Positions 56,619 to 56,736 of a DNA stretch of 56,736 nt are shown in pieces; the stretch's first letter is position 1; each line of letters opens with the position of its first letter. Position numbers and translations under genes: made by a program. Under the pieces are notes generated by a model. That model searched no databases, was not told the origin of the DNA, and saw only the letters and a program-made list of their open reading frames with translations. The DNA comes from Lederbergia galactosidilytica (lineage in GTDB: Bacteria > Bacillota > Bacilli > Bacillales > Bacillaceae_C), in the NCBI RefSeq assembly GCF_017873565.1, contig NZ_JAGGKH010000023.1, forward strand, positions 1-56,736. Reading direction: 5' to 3'.

Positions 56619-56736
56619 AAGATCACCCTCTTCATAATAATTCGTATTGTCAAATAATCTATAGTAAAAAGTTAATAACCCCTTGATTTATAGGGGAATG
56701 AATGCAAAAAACTTGCCACCCCCTGAATTTTAAGGT

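Overview
The window is a low-GC Firmicute chromosome segment, most like a Bacillaceae (Bacillus-type) genome. The signs are strong AGGAGG ribosome sites, the YojF/BshB2 bacillithiol pair, YerD-like and SE1832-like proteins, two TCS-ABC detoxification modules, and the GC-rich extragenic repeats typical of Bacillus. No rRNA, tRNA, prophage or CRISPR array was recognised. Species cannot be assigned from what is visible.

Layout. 0.3-0.9 kb: YdcF-like protein. 1.1-2.1 kb: membrane-anchored alpha/beta hydrolase. 2.1-6.7 kb (minus): response regulator, sensor kinase, ABC ATPase and two ABC-2 permeases, a bacitracin/lantibiotic-type resistance module. 7-11 kb (plus): pyridoxine/HMP kinase, short CstA transporter, yojF and bshB2, the last two separated by a 371 bp MITE-like repeat. 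11.3-16.9 kb (minus): coiled-coil protein and a second TCS-ABC module with an FtsX-type permease. 17-18.6 kb: HELGH-motif protein and a graveyard with an internally deleted TnpB. 18.6-26 kb: GltB-domain protein, HAD phosphatase, YjiH transporter, RecQ. 26.1-28.3 kb: kbl-tdh threonine degradation pair. 28.5-39 kb (minus): frameshifted MFS transporter, phosphoesterase, Gfo/Idh/MocA oxidoreductase, GH123-like DUF4091 protein, sulfatase, tagatose-6-P kinase, tagatose-bisP aldolase, AgaS and GntR regulator. This reads as catabolism of a sulfated galactosamine glycan. 39.2-40.3 kb: PRK06851-type ATPase. 41.2-56 kb (minus): one long operon for cell-wall amino-sugar salvage. 56.4 kb: SE1832-like small protein.

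The two carbohydrate regions are the most interesting part. The 41-56 kb operon carries a BadF-type sugar kinase, AnmK, MurQ, an AmiE-like serine hydrolase, a complete ABC sugar importer with MsmX-type ATPase, a DUF624 membrane protein, a PIG-L deacetylase, NamZ, two tandem-GNAT acetyltransferases and MurR. Neither NamZ nor the AmiE-like protein has a visible signal peptide and there is no PTS MurP. I infer that intact muropeptides or muro-disaccharides are imported by ABC transport, trimmed in the cytoplasm and phosphorylated there, unlike the extracellular-trimming/PTS route of B. subtilis. The PIG-L plus tandem-GNAT pair also recalls the deacetylase/acetyltransferase pairing of mycothiol synthesis and may handle N-deacetylated wall sugars.

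Non-coding structure is rich: at least three related families of interspersed repeats, a 52 bp tandem repeat, 11-bp-spaced direct repeats in front of both TCS-controlled ABC operons, and a pair of identical 16 bp elements in front of agaS and its GntR gene. All calls come from reading the sequence by eye; no database search was run.
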